Assembly (NCBI GenBank): GCA_020026175.1
Contig: JAHHQV010000033.1
Span: forward strand, 1 to 29,792
Direction: 5' to 3'
Origin: Phocaeicola sp.
Lineage (GTDB): Bacteria > Bacteroidota > Bacteroidia > Bacteroidales > Bacteroidaceae
DNA length: 29,792 nucleotides
Shown here: positions 1 to 8,213 of the stretch, one piece after another
Numbering within the stretch: position 1 is the stretch's first letter
Layout: each line of letters starts with the position of its first letter
The notes under the pieces: generated by a model
Told to the model about the DNA's origin: nothing
Seen by the model: only the letters and a program-made list of their open reading frames with translations
The model's database searches: none
Translations under genes and position numbers: made by a program

Positions 1-2
1 AG

Positions 3-39
3 AAAAAACCCGCTGAAATGACTGTATTTCAGCGGGTTT
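3..39 (-). terminator. Intrinsic terminator of tRNA-Phe
   Basis: A perfect 14-bp stem (6-19 with 26-39) encloses a 6-base loop. On the minus strand the stem is followed by a run of six T. It lies about 24 bases beyond the 3' end of tRNA-Phe and so ends that single-gene transcript. Confidence 0.85.
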
Positions 40-62
40 CATGATTTTTCGTTTTCTAAAAG

Positions 63-135
63 TGGTGCCACCAGGAATCGAACCGGGGACACAAGGATTT
101 TCAGTCCTTTGCTCTACCAACTGAGCTATGGCACC
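63..135 (-). tRNA. tRNA-Phe (anticodon GAA)
   Basis: The minus strand folds as a 73-nt cloverleaf. The acceptor arms GGTGCCA and TGGCACC pair fully and are followed by discriminator A. The D arm contains AGCTCAGTTGGTAGAGC, the anticodon loop is CTGAAAA (GAA, Phe), and the T arm contains GGTTCGATTCC. The terminal CCA is not encoded, as the next bases are CT. It has its own promoter and terminator, so it is a single-gene unit. Confidence 0.97.
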
Positions 136-157
136 ATCGCTTTTCTTAATTGCGATG

Positions 158-188
158 CAAAGGTAGCGATTATTTTTTAATCTCCAAA
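158..188 (-). promoter_or_regulatory. Promoter of tRNA-Phe
   Basis: On the minus strand TTTG (185-188) is separated by 19 bases from TACCTTTG (158-165), matching the Bacteroidetes sigma consensus TTTG-N19/21-TAnnTTTG. The transcript leader that follows is identical to the one in front of tRNA-Leu near the right end of the window. Confidence 0.8.
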
Positions 189-278
189 CTTTTTGGAGAA
201 AAAAGTTTCAAAAAATCATTCTTTTGTAACAAATAATAGAAGAATACCTCTGATTATGATATGAAAGAGCATAAAAAT

Positions 279-315
279 ATATAGCCGATGAGGCTTTGTA
301 ACTCATCGGCTATAT
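279..315 (-). terminator. Intrinsic terminator of the sppA-lpxK-pnp-thiL unit
   Basis: A perfect 14-bp stem (279-292 with 302-315) has a 9-base loop and is followed on the minus strand by ATTTTTAT. It is about 100 bases past the thiL stop codon. Apart from this hairpin and the tRNA-Phe promoter, the bases from 136 to 411 show nothing I can name. Confidence 0.75.
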
Positions 316-411
316 GATAGTTTTCTGTATTAAGGATATTCTGACACACACCTGTGATGAATAGAAGAGTTGGTAGTGCAATGAAAATCTTTCATACAAA
401 AATGTAGAATG

Positions 412-1449
412 TTATTTCTTCAATGGGTTCCATCCTTGCGCTTTAAGTTCAAGTTCGTTGCCGTCTCTTGTTATCAACGCACATCCCAGATTCTCTTTGG
501 TGATATGTCCTATCACTTTCACGTCTTTTATCTGCGACACCTGTTCGTGCATTGTAAGCGGAACGGTGAAAAGAAGTTCATAATCTTCTCCGCCATTGAG
601 TGCGCAAGTACTGAGGTTCATGTTGAACTCTTCTGCCATTACCGCAGTCTGATAGTCTATAGGAATACGCTCTTCGTACACACGGCATCCGCACTTGCTT
701 TGGTTGCAGATGTGCATAAGTTCCGAAGAAAGGCCGTCAGAGACATCCATCATTGAAGTTGGTTTTATGCCTGCTTTGGCGAGTTCCTCTATGACATCCT
801 TTCTTGCTTCAGGCTTCAAGAATCTTTCCAGCAGATATTCTTTTCCTGCAAAGTCGGGCTGTGCATCCTTGTCGCCGCTGAATACAGCCTTTTCGCGTTC
901 CATAAGTTGCAGTCCCATATATGCAGCACCAAGGTCGCCTGTAACACATATAAGGTCGGTTTCCTTTGCTCCATTTCTATAGACCACATTTTCTGCCTTT
1001 GCCTCTCCTATGCAGGTTATTGATATGGCCAGTCCTGTAACCGACGAAGTTGTATCTCCTCCCACTATATCAACATTGTGCAGCTGGCATGCAAGTTTCA
1101 GTCCTTCATAAAAATCCTCCATATCCTCAATACAGAATCTTTTGGATACTGCCAGAGATACGGTAATCTGTTTCGGACGTCCGTTCATGGCATAGATGTC
1201 GGAAAAGTTTACCATAGCCGACTTGTATCCCAAGTGCTTCATGGGAGTATACACAAGGTCGAAGTGTACACCTTCCATCAGCAGGTCTGTAGTGACAAGT
1301 ACCTGCTTGTCTCTATATTCAAGTACTGCTGCATCATCACCCACACCATATTTACTTTCTTCGTTTACCAACTTTATGCTGTCTGTAAGATGCTTTATCA
1401 ATCCAAACTCTCCAAGTGTTGATATTTCCGTTCTGTTTCCTTCGTGCAT
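412..1449 (-). CDS. thiL: Thiamine-monophosphate kinase
   Basis: ThiL phosphorylates thiamine monophosphate to the active cofactor thiamine diphosphate in the cytoplasm, the last step of thiamine synthesis. The 345-residue protein has the usual length and the AIRS/PurM two-domain architecture. Visible motifs are GVGDDAAV (36-43, nucleotide and metal binding), TTDLLMEGVHFD (53-64), GGDTTSS (130-136), GDLGAAYMGL (171-180), DVSDGLSSEL (235-244) and GGEDYELLF (286-294). It is the last gene of a leftward run, 19 bases after the purine nucleoside phosphorylase gene. No TPP riboswitch or other thi gene is seen nearby, so it is probably expressed as a housekeeping salvage and activation gene rather than as part of a thiamine operon. 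Confidence 0.96.
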   Translation of the reverse strand: MHEGNRTEISTLGEFGLIKHLTDSIKLVNEESKYGVGDDAAVLEYRDKQVLVTTDLLMEGVHFDLVYTPMKHLGYKSAMVNFSDIYAMNGRPKQITVSLAVSKRFCIEDMEDFYEGLKLACQLHNVDIVGGDTTSSVTGLAISITCIGEAKAENVVYRNGAKETDLICVTGDLGAAYMGLQLMEREKAVFSGDKDAQPDFAGKEYLLERFLKPEARKDVIEELAKAGIKPTSMMDVSDGLSSELMHICNQSKCGCRVYEERIPIDYQTAVMAEEFNMNLSTCALNGGEDYELLFTVPLTMHEQVSQIKDVKVIGHITKENLGCALITRDGNELELKAQGWNPLKK

Positions 1450-1468
1450 AGTTTTTGTTATTGTTTTT

Positions 1469-2278
1469 TTATACTCTGTTTATCATTTCTCTCATTATGC
1501 AAGTCATTCTTGGCTGTGCCTCGTCTGCAGCCTTCTGTACCTCTTCATGAGAAACCTCTACTATTTTTCCTTCTACTCCAAGGTCGGTTATCACAGAAAC
1601 TCCGAATACCTTTATTCCACAGTGGTTTGCCACTATTACTTCCGGCACTGTAGACATGCCTACTGCATCGGCTCCCATCACTCTGAACATTTTGTATTCG
1701 GCAGGAGTTTCGAATGTAGGGCCTTGAGTTCCTATATATACACCTTTTTGAAGTCTTATTCCTTTTTCATCGGCTATTTCGAACGCTTTTCTTATAAGTT
1801 CATTCGAGTATGCTTCGCTCATGTCGGGGAATCGTGGTCCATATTCTATGTTTCTTCCTCTTAAAGGATTGTCGGGGAAGAAATTGATATGGTCTTCTAT
1901 AACCATAAGGTCGCCTATTTCGAAGTCAGGGTTTGTTCCTCCGGCTGCGTTGGATACGAAAAGTGTCTTTATTCCGAGTTCTCTCATCACTCTTACAGGA
2001 AATGTCACTTCTTTCATCGAGTATCCTTCGTAGTAGTGGAATCGTCCTTGCATTGCCATTATGTCCTTGTTCCCAAGTTTTCCGAATATTAGTTTTCCGC
2101 TATGTCCTTCTACTGTAGATACAGGGAAATTAGGTATCTCCTTGTAGGGAATTTCGTACTTTTCGGTAATTTCATGTACCAAGCTGCCCAGACCGGTGCC
2201 AAGTATAATGGCTGTTTCCGGAGTTGTCTGCATTTTGCCTTTAAGAAAGGCTGCTGTTTCTTGAATTTTTTCTAACAT
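1469..2278 (-). CDS. punA: Purine-nucleoside phosphorylase, trimeric (PNP/MTAP) type
   Basis: The enzyme splits purine nucleosides with phosphate to give free base and ribose-1-phosphate, for purine salvage. The 269-residue protein aligns by eye with human PNP along its length: ILGTGLG (25-31), the phosphate loop QGRFHYYEGY (77-86), SNAAGG (109-114), GPTFETPAEY (186-195, with Glu190 at the base-binding site), VGMSTVPE (206-213) and SHEEV (243-247). Where human PNP has Asn243 (ITNKV) this protein has Asp232 (ITDLG), which may widen base specificity. The start overlaps the 3' end of lpxK by 38 bases in another frame, implying translational coupling. The family call is secure; the exact substrate range is inference. 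Confidence 0.95.
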   Translation of the reverse strand: MLEKIQETAAFLKGKMQTTPETAIILGTGLGSLVHEITEKYEIPYKEIPNFPVSTVEGHSGKLIFGKLGNKDIMAMQGRFHYYEGYSMKEVTFPVRVMRELGIKTLFVSNAAGGTNPDFEIGDLMVIEDHINFFPDNPLRGRNIEYGPRFPDMSEAYSNELIRKAFEIADEKGIRLQKGVYIGTQGPTFETPAEYKMFRVMGADAVGMSTVPEVIVANHCGIKVFGVSVITDLGVEGKIVEVSHEEVQKAADEAQPRMTCIMREMINRV

Positions 2279-3347
2279 ACTCGGTTATTTTTTGGTTAAA
2301 CTTCAGTTCTGCATTATCAAGGAAATTTACCTTTATAGGTAATGCATAAATATATGGTTTTATATCATCACTCAGATGTCTGTCGTTAACAAGCCGTGCA
2401 GCATCTTTTTCGGTGGTGATGATAATTTTCTTCATGCTTTTTATGTCATTGAATTTCTGCTCTATACCTCTTATGTCGTCATTGCTGAAATTATGATGGT
2501 CGTGAAAAGTCACCGTAGTGATGTTTTCTGTACGATTGCCCAGCATGTCTATTATGGCTTTGGGCGATGCAATGCCTGTGAGCAGCAGTATGCTGTACTC
2601 CTTGTCGATGTCGTCTGTATTCAGTTTTTTGCTTTTGCTGAATATATTATACATTATACCATATTTCATGCAAGTGAAGAAGATGCTTTGGTTTCTGTCG
2701 GGAGATATTGCTACGGTCAGTTCCTTCATGTCTTGACTGCTGATATTTTGCGGGCATTTGCTTACTATAATAATGTCTGCTCTCTTCTTGCCGCTTTCCG
2801 GCTCTCTCAGTCTTCCTGCTGGAAGTATGGCATCGTTGTGTATAGGTCTGTTATAGTCTATCAGCAGAATGCTTAGTCCGGGCTTTACGTATCTGTGCTG
2901 GAATGCATCGTCCAGTATTATCACTCCTTGCTTCAAGCCGTTGTCTTTGCACTTCAATATGTTTTCTATGCCGTTGCATCTGTTGCTGTCTACAGCAAGG
3001 TTTATTTCGGGATATTTTGTCCACATCTGGAAAGGTTCGTCACCGATATCCTCTATGGTCGATTTGCCTTTTTGTGCCATGACAAATCCCTTCGACTTGC
3101 GTTTGTAGCCTCTGCTGAGTACATTGACATCGAAGTCATCTTTTAGCAGTTCGATGAGGTATTCCGTATGAGGAGTTTTTCCAGTTCCTCCCACACTGAT
3201 ATTCCCTACACATATCACGGGTATGCCAAAACTTTTCGACTGCAGTATGTTGTAGTCGAAAAGTTTGTTCCTCAGTCTTACTATAAGGCCGTAAATCCAT
3301 GCAGCCGGCAATAGCGAGGTGTAAATATCAGGTTTTTTAATGCTCAT
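2241..3347 (-). CDS. lpxK: Tetraacyldisaccharide 4'-kinase (lipid A synthesis)
   Basis: LpxK phosphorylates the 4' position of the tetraacyl disaccharide-1-phosphate at the inner membrane, forming lipid IVA. The 368-residue protein has a hydrophobic N-terminus (about 11-25) that fits the membrane-associated N-helix of the family. It also has the P-loop GNISVGGTGKTP (48-59), IGDEPFQM (102-109), the DDAFQHRYVK segment (146-155) that supplies catalytic acidic residues, LPAGRLREP (175-183), and a C-terminal TTEKDAARL motif. It starts 5 bases after sppA and overlaps pnp at its end, so the three are almost certainly cotranscribed. The presence of lpxK confirms a Gram-negative envelope with lipid A. 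Confidence 0.95.
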   Translation of the reverse strand: MSIKKPDIYTSLLPAAWIYGLIVRLRNKLFDYNILQSKSFGIPVICVGNISVGGTGKTPHTEYLIELLKDDFDVNVLSRGYKRKSKGFVMAQKGKSTIEDIGDEPFQMWTKYPEINLAVDSNRCNGIENILKCKDNGLKQGVIILDDAFQHRYVKPGLSILLIDYNRPIHNDAILPAGRLREPESGKKRADIIIVSKCPQNISSQDMKELTVAISPDRNQSIFFTCMKYGIMYNIFSKSKKLNTDDIDKEYSILLLTGIASPKAIIDMLGNRTENITTVTFHDHHNFSNDDIRGIEQKFNDIKSMKKIIITTEKDAARLVNDRHLSDDIKPYIYALPIKVNFLDNAELKFNQKITEYVRKNSRNSSLS

Positions 3348-3352
3348 TGGTC

Positions 3353-5131
3353 TTATTGGTTGATTGATATTTCAAAAGGTATTCTGGCCTGTATGCGGTC
3401 GGTCTTGTTTATATTCTTAAGCATGGCAAAACCACTGTAGAAGTCTCCGAAACTTTCTTCCAGTTTTGTGTTTATGTATCTTTCGGGTTTCACGTTGCTT
3501 ATGATTGATGTTATCATATCAATTTTCTTAGGATATGATGCTAGCTTGTAGTTGTCGAGTCCCGAAAGTTCTGCTGCCTTTTTTATGGCGGTTTCGATAT
3601 TTCCAAGTTCGTCTACCAGCTTGATTTCTTTTGCCATTGTGCCGCTCCATACTCTTCCTTCGGCTATTTTCTTCAGTTCTTCTATAGGAATGTTTCTGCC
3701 TTCAGAACATCTTCTGGTAAATAGTTCGTATCCGTTGTTCACCATGTTCTGTATAAGTGCGCTTTCATCGCTGTTCAGAGGTCTTCCCATATTGCCCAAA
3801 TCGGCAAGTTTGTTTGTCTTTACCACATCAAATTTCAAGCCCAGCTTGTCGGTCAGTAATTCTGAAGCATCTGGAAACATTCCGAATATACCTATAGAGC
3901 CGGTAAGTGTAGTAGGCTGTGCCACAATCCAGTTGGCAGCGCAAGAAATGTAGTATCCTCCCGAAGCTGCATAATCGCCCATTGAAACAACAACAGGTTT
4001 TGCCTGTTTCAGCAGTTCCACTTCTCTCCATATCTGTTCCGAGCCGTAAGCACTACCTCCAGGCGAGTTTACTCTAAGCACTACAGCCTTTACCTTCTTG
4101 TCGTTTCTCAAGTCTCTGAGGTGCTTGATTACTTTTTCTGAATTTATTCCTTCTTCACTGTACGAACCGCTTGCAATGTTGTCTATTTCGCCGAAAGCAT
4201 AATATACGGCTATCACATCGCCGGTCTTTTCTGTAGTGTCTGCCAATGGTTTTACGTTCTTCATGTCGCTTATTCCCAGTGTGGCAAGTTTTCCGTCTTC
4301 AGGAGTATCTGTCAGAGTCTTGAGATAAGCCAATACTTCGTCCTTGTACATCAGTTTGTCGGCCATGCCGTTGTCTATATAAGTCTGTGCTTCCTGGAAG
4401 TCCATATTTCTGTCGGCCATTTTCTCCAGTTCTTCTACAGAAATGTTTCTGGCTTCGGATACATCATTTGTTATCACATCCCATATAGACTTTATGTAGG
4501 CAGTTGTCTGTTCTCGGTTTGCGGGGCTCATTTCGGTAGCTATGAACGGTTCTACTGCCGATTTGTATGTACCTACTCTGAAAATCTGCATTTTCACTCC
4601 TGCTTTTGCCATAAGGTCTTTCAGGAATATTGTTTGTGCCGAAAGTCCGTGCCATGAAATCACTCCCGAGGGGTTAAGTAATATTTTGTCTGATATGCTG
4701 CACAGGTAATATGCTCCTTGAGTGTAGACTCCTGAATATGAAACTACAAACTTTTCTGATTCCTTGAAATCCTTTATCGCTTCTCTTATTTCTTGCAGTG
4801 AGGCTGTAGAACATGCAAACATTCCGGCATTGATGAACATGCCTTTTATTCTGTCGTCGTTCTTTGCCTTTTTTATGGCCGACAGTATGTCGTCAAGCCC
4901 ATATGTAGTTGTTCCTTCGCCCATAATCTGGTCGATAGGGTTTTCGGTATATCTCTCCACTATGTTGCCTTTAAGGTCAAGGACAAATACAGAGTTGTCT
5001 TTTACTGTAGTTTCTACGTTGGTAGTAAGCATTATTCCTGTGATGGCCGTAATACCGATAATCATTAAAAAGAAACCTGCTATTAACACTCCGATAATAG
5101 AGGCAGTAGTCATTTTCAAGAAATCTTTCAT
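3353..5131 (-). CDS. sppA: Signal peptide peptidase SppA, 67 kDa (long) type
   Basis: SppA degrades cleaved signal peptides in the membrane. The 592-residue length is that of the long, duplicated Gram-negative form. One transmembrane segment lies at about 11-35. The first half carries GTYKSAVEPF (187-196), placing the catalytic lysine at Lys190. The second half has NSPGGSAYGSE (355-365) and SMGDYAASGGYYIS (383-396), placing the nucleophile at Ser390. This Lys/Ser dyad from two halves matches the E. coli enzyme (Lys209/Ser409). It is the first gene of the run sppA-lpxK-pnp-thiL. Upstream lies a 22-bp-period repeat array; a good -7 element was not found. Confidence 0.95.
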   Translation of the reverse strand: MKDFLKMTTASIIGVLIAGFFLMIIGITAITGIMLTTNVETTVKDNSVFVLDLKGNIVERYTENPIDQIMGEGTTTYGLDDILSAIKKAKNDDRIKGMFINAGMFACSTASLQEIREAIKDFKESEKFVVSYSGVYTQGAYYLCSISDKILLNPSGVISWHGLSAQTIFLKDLMAKAGVKMQIFRVGTYKSAVEPFIATEMSPANREQTTAYIKSIWDVITNDVSEARNISVEELEKMADRNMDFQEAQTYIDNGMADKLMYKDEVLAYLKTLTDTPEDGKLATLGISDMKNVKPLADTTEKTGDVIAVYYAFGEIDNIASGSYSEEGINSEKVIKHLRDLRNDKKVKAVVLRVNSPGGSAYGSEQIWREVELLKQAKPVVVSMGDYAASGGYYISCAANWIVAQPTTLTGSIGIFGMFPDASELLTDKLGLKFDVVKTNKLADLGNMGRPLNSDESALIQNMVNNGYELFTRRCSEGRNIPIEELKKIAEGRVWSGTMAKEIKLVDELGNIETAIKKAAELSGLDNYKLASYPKKIDMITSIISNVKPERYINTKLEESFGDFYSGFAMLKNINKTDRIQARIPFEISINQ

Positions 5132-5210
5132 TGTATTCGTAAGTTTGATTTATACTGTTAAAAAAAAAGCTCGTCTTTATAGTGAAAAGTGAGTACCATA
5201 AATTTAAGTC

Positions 5211-5276
5211 AAAGCGACAAGGCGTTTGCTTTAAAGCGACTGGTCGTTTTCATTGAAACGATTAGGCGTTTTAAAG
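5211..5276. repeat. Three-unit, 22-bp-period near-palindromic repeat (array 1)
   Basis: Three 22-bp units each have an A-rich 5' flank, a 10-bp near-palindromic core and a T-rich 3' flank. The cores are CGACAAGGCG (5215), CGACTGGTCG (5237) and CGATTAGGCG (5259), an exact spacing of 22. The array lies between the small membrane protein gene and sppA. A related array with the same period is at 28126-28191. Its function is unknown; protein binding on one DNA face or an RNA structure are both possible. Confidence 0.75.
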
Positions 5277-5320
5277 TGAGGAAGTAAAATCCTTTAAGAG
5301 AAGCCGTTTTGACATGTATA

Positions 5321-5725
5321 TTATTTGCTTTCGTTGTACATGAAATATACATTTCCGTTTTGCTTGTCAATGGTTATTTCTCCACCTTCTTTGCTTAGGT
5401 TCAACGGGTTTACGATGTCAGTACGGCAATTTAAAATCATAAGCATGTTTTCTTCTGCAAATCTGTTTACGCTTAATTTAACCTTCGATTTGTCCATTGT
5501 TTTTGCCAGCAATAGGCTGTCGTTTATATATACGTTTATACTGTCGCCTGCAAAGTTGCCGGTAATGTTGATGGTATAAATGTCCTTGAAACTTTGTTCC
5601 GCAACGAATTCTCTCTTGGAGCGAAAACCAAGATAAAGGAACAGACATACTATGAAGAATACTCCAAATGCAAGAAGGCCATTGCCTAACATGAATTGTT
5701 TGTTGCTTTCTATACTTTTACTCAT
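5321..5725 (-). CDS. Small single-pass membrane protein, function unknown
   Basis: I do not recognise a family. The 134-residue product has a short polar N-terminus, one clear transmembrane helix at about 12-34 (GLLAFGVFFIVCLFLYLGF) and a basic stop-transfer patch RSKRE (35-39). A soluble domain of about 95 residues follows, with alternating hydrophobic residues typical of a small beta fold. By the positive-inside rule the basic patch after the helix suggests a cytoplasmic C-terminal domain, but this is weak. The ORF is long for chance, has Bacteroidales-like codon use and starts 163 bases from topA, which is divergent. It probably has its own promoter in that gap. The array-1 repeats lie just downstream. 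Confidence 0.7.
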   Translation of the reverse strand: MSKSIESNKQFMLGNGLLAFGVFFIVCLFLYLGFRSKREFVAEQSFKDIYTINITGNFAGDSINVYINDSLLLAKTMDKSKVKLSVNRFAEENMLMILNCRTDIVNPLNLSKEGGEITIDKQNGNVYFMYNESK

Positions 5726-5753
5726 ATATAGCTCATATTAAAATTTTATAATA

Positions 5754-5761
5754 CAAATATA
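5754..5761 (-). promoter_or_regulatory. Candidate -7 element for the 134-residue membrane protein gene
   Basis: The minus strand reads TATATTTG, matching TAnnTTTG, 28 bases upstream of the ATG. No convincing TTTG is found at the expected distance, and the region is so AT-rich that the match could be chance. Confidence 0.35.
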
Positions 5762-5847
5762 ATTAGAATAAGGTATATTTAATACCCATTTCATAAAAAA
5801 ATAAGTAAAATCTATTATTTCGTTACATGTATGAATATCTTTTTTTC

Positions 5848-5855
5848 TACATTTG
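5848..5855 (+). promoter_or_regulatory. Candidate -7 element for topA
   Basis: TACATTTG matches the Bacteroidetes -7 consensus and lies 33 bases upstream of the topA ATG. The -33 region, about 5824-5829, is only a weak match. Confidence 0.5.
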
Positions 5856-5888
5856 TCTCCATAAACCAATATAACACATATTTAAATC

Positions 5889-8213
5889 ATGCAAAACAAT
5901 TTGGTTATAGTTGAGTCTCCGGCCAAGGCCAAGACTATTGAGAAGTTTCTGGGTAGCGGATATAAGGTGCTTTCCAGTTATGGACATATTCGTGACTTGA
6001 AACAGAAGTCGTTCAGTATAGATGTCGAAAAAGATTTCACTCCTATATATGAAATTCCCGGAGACAAGAAAAAACTGGTTGCCCAGTTGAAAGAAGAGGC
6101 AGCCGGTGCGGACATGGTATGGCTTGCAAGTGATGAGGACCGTGAGGGAGAAGCCATCTCATGGCATTTGTATGAGGTCTTGGGCTTATCGCCCGAAAAG
6201 AGCCGCAGAATAGTGTTTCATGAGATTACTCGTCCTGCAATAATCAAGGCGATAGAAAATCCGCGTGGTATAGACCTGAGACTTGTAGATGCCCAACAGG
6301 CACGTCGTGTACTCGACAGAATTGTGGGGTTTGAGTTGTCTCCAGTATTGTGGAAACGTATCAAGCCGGCTCTTTCGGCAGGTAGGGTACAGAGTGTTGC
6401 CGTAAGGCTGATAGTGGAAAGAGAAAGAGAAATTAATAATTATGTAGGACAGGCATGGTTTAGGGTGTCTGCCATTTTTTCGGGTCCGAGTGGAGCCGAT
6501 ATAAAGGCAGAACTCAACAATAGGTTTGCTACAGAGGCTGAGGCTGCATCATTTCTTGAAAAATGTGCCGGTTCTGATTTCTCGATTGAAGAGGTTGTAA
6601 CCAAGAGGGTGAAAAGACAGCCAGCTCCTCCGTTTACTACATCTACTTTGCAGCAGGAGGCTTCGCGCAAACTGGGATATACTGTGGCACAGACAATGAT
6701 GCTTGCACAACGATTGTACGAAAACGGTTTTATTACATATATGCGTACCGACTCGGTAAACCTTTCGGAACTGGCTCTTGACTCTGCATCCGAAGTGATA
6801 AAGGGACGGCTGGGTGCCGAATATTCACAGACAAGAAGATACTCTACTCATTCCAAGGGAGCGCAGGAAGCGCACGAGTCTATACGTCCGGCATATATGG
6901 ACAAGGATAGGATAGACGGTACTTCTCAGGAACAACGCTTGTATGACTTGATAAGAAAGCGTGCTCTGGCATCGCAGATGACTGATGCGGAGATAGACCG
7001 TACTACTGCAACTATACGTATGCAGGGCAGTGACGAGAAGTTTGTAGCCGTAGGGCAGACTATTGTGTTTGACGGATTCCTGAGAGTATATCGTGAAGGA
7101 GCTGATGATGAAAACGATGGTGATGATGAGGCTGTATTGCTGCCTGCTCTTGTAGAAGGTGAATCTTTGCAAATGAAGGAAGTAGGTGCTGTAGAAAGAT
7201 TCTCTCAGATCCCTGCAAGATATACCGAGGCCAGTCTGGTAAGGAAGATGGAAGAACTAGGCATAGGCCGTCCTTCTACTTATGCTCCTACCATATCGAC
7301 AATACAACAGAGAGAGTACGTGGAAAAAGGCAATCGGGAAGGAGTGGCACGTGAATATAGGGTGATGAACCTTGATGTTGAAGGAAAGGTGGTTACTGTG
7401 GTGAAAACGGAAATGACAGGAAGCGAGAAACACAAGCTTATTCCTACTGATGTAGGTATTGTTGTTACTGATTTCCTAATGCAGTATTTCCCTGACATAA
7501 TGGACTATAACTTTACGTCGGGAGTAGAAAAAGAATTCGACTCTGTGGCAGAAGGGGAGATGCTTTGGACAGATATGATAGGTAAGTTCTATAAGGCATT
7601 TCATCCGCTTGTAGTAGAAAATTCGGCGGCAGGAACCGGACATAAGATAGGTGAAAGGCTTTTGGGTAATGAGCCTGCTACAGGAAACCCTGTTTTTGTA
7701 AAGATAGGACGATTCGGACCTATGGCTCAGATTGGAGCTGCCGACGGTGAAGAAAAGCCTCGTTTTGCCCAATTAAGACACGGTATGTCTATAGAAACGG
7801 TTTCGCTTGAAGATGTGTTGGAACTGTTCAGATTGCCTAGAGAATTGGGAGAATATGGTGGCGAACATGTAACTGTAGGTGCCGGACGATTCGGACCTTA
7901 TATAAAGTACGGCAAGTCTTATGTCTCTGTTCCTAAAGATATGGATCCGCTGTCAATCTCTCTTGAAGAGGCTGTAAAGGTAATAGAAGAGAAGAAAGAG
8001 GCTGAAGCAAAGAAGTTTATAAAATCATTTGATGAGATAGAGGGACTTCAGGTGTTGAACGGACGATACGGACCTTATATCTCTTATAATGGTAAGAACT
8101 ATAAGATTCCGGAGGATGTTGAACCTGCTGACTTGACTTCTGATGCCTGTTTCAGAATTATAGAACTACAGAAAATGAAAAAAGAAACTAAACGTAGTAA
8201 GAAGAAATCATGA
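5889..8213 (+). CDS. topA: DNA topoisomerase I (type IA)
   Basis: TopA relaxes negative supercoils by cutting one strand through a 5'-phosphotyrosine link. The 774-residue protein has the TOPRIM domain at the N-terminus (VIVESPAKAKTIEKFLG, 6-22; acidic DEDREGEAISWHL, 82-94), LSAGRVQSVAVRLIVERE (162-179) and the active-site segment GFITYMRTDSVNLS (280-293) with catalytic Tyr284. The C-terminus has no Cys4 zinc fingers. Instead it has three copies of a G-R-[FY]-G-P motif at about residues 607, 668 and 724, the topoisomerase C-terminal repeat. The stop codon overlaps the aroK start as ATGA, so the two genes are translationally coupled. Confidence 0.98.
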   Translation: MQNNLVIVESPAKAKTIEKFLGSGYKVLSSYGHIRDLKQKSFSIDVEKDFTPIYEIPGDKKKLVAQLKEEAAGADMVWLASDEDREGEAISWHLYEVLGLSPEKSRRIVFHEITRPAIIKAIENPRGIDLRLVDAQQARRVLDRIVGFELSPVLWKRIKPALSAGRVQSVAVRLIVEREREINNYVGQAWFRVSAIFSGPSGADIKAELNNRFATEAEAASFLEKCAGSDFSIEEVVTKRVKRQPAPPFTTSTLQQEASRKLGYTVAQTMMLAQRLYENGFITYMRTDSVNLSELALDSASEVIKGRLGAEYSQTRRYSTHSKGAQEAHESIRPAYMDKDRIDGTSQEQRLYDLIRKRALASQMTDAEIDRTTATIRMQGSDEKFVAVGQTIVFDGFLRVYREGADDENDGDDEAVLLPALVEGESLQMKEVGAVERFSQIPARYTEASLVRKMEELGIGRPSTYAPTISTIQQREYVEKGNREGVAREYRVMNLDVEGKVVTVVKTEMTGSEKHKLIPTDVGIVVTDFLMQYFPDIMDYNFTSGVEKEFDSVAEGEMLWTDMIGKFYKAFHPLVVENSAAGTGHKIGERLLGNEPATGNPVFVKIGRFGPMAQIGAADGEEKPRFAQLRHGMSIETVSLEDVLELFRLPRELGEYGGEHVTVGAGRFGPYIKYGKSYVSVPKDMDPLSISLEEAVKVIEEKKEAEAKKFIKSFDEIEGLQVLNGRYGPYISYNGKNYKIPEDVEPADLTSDACFRIIELQKMKKETKRSKKKS

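Noticed and set aside
412..1449. Long plus-strand reading frames antisense to thiL, pnp, lpxK and others
   Set aside because: They lie opposite genes with clear family motifs, have no recognisable protein features, and are explained by codon bias of the true frame.
1450..1468. TPP riboswitch controlling thiL
   Set aside because: The 19-base gap upstream of thiL is too short and no CTGAGA-type element is seen; thiL is in a run with unrelated genes.
5211..5276. CRISPR array
   Set aside because: Only three units, cores of 10 bp that differ from each other, 12-bp AT-rich gaps without unique spacers, and no cas genes.
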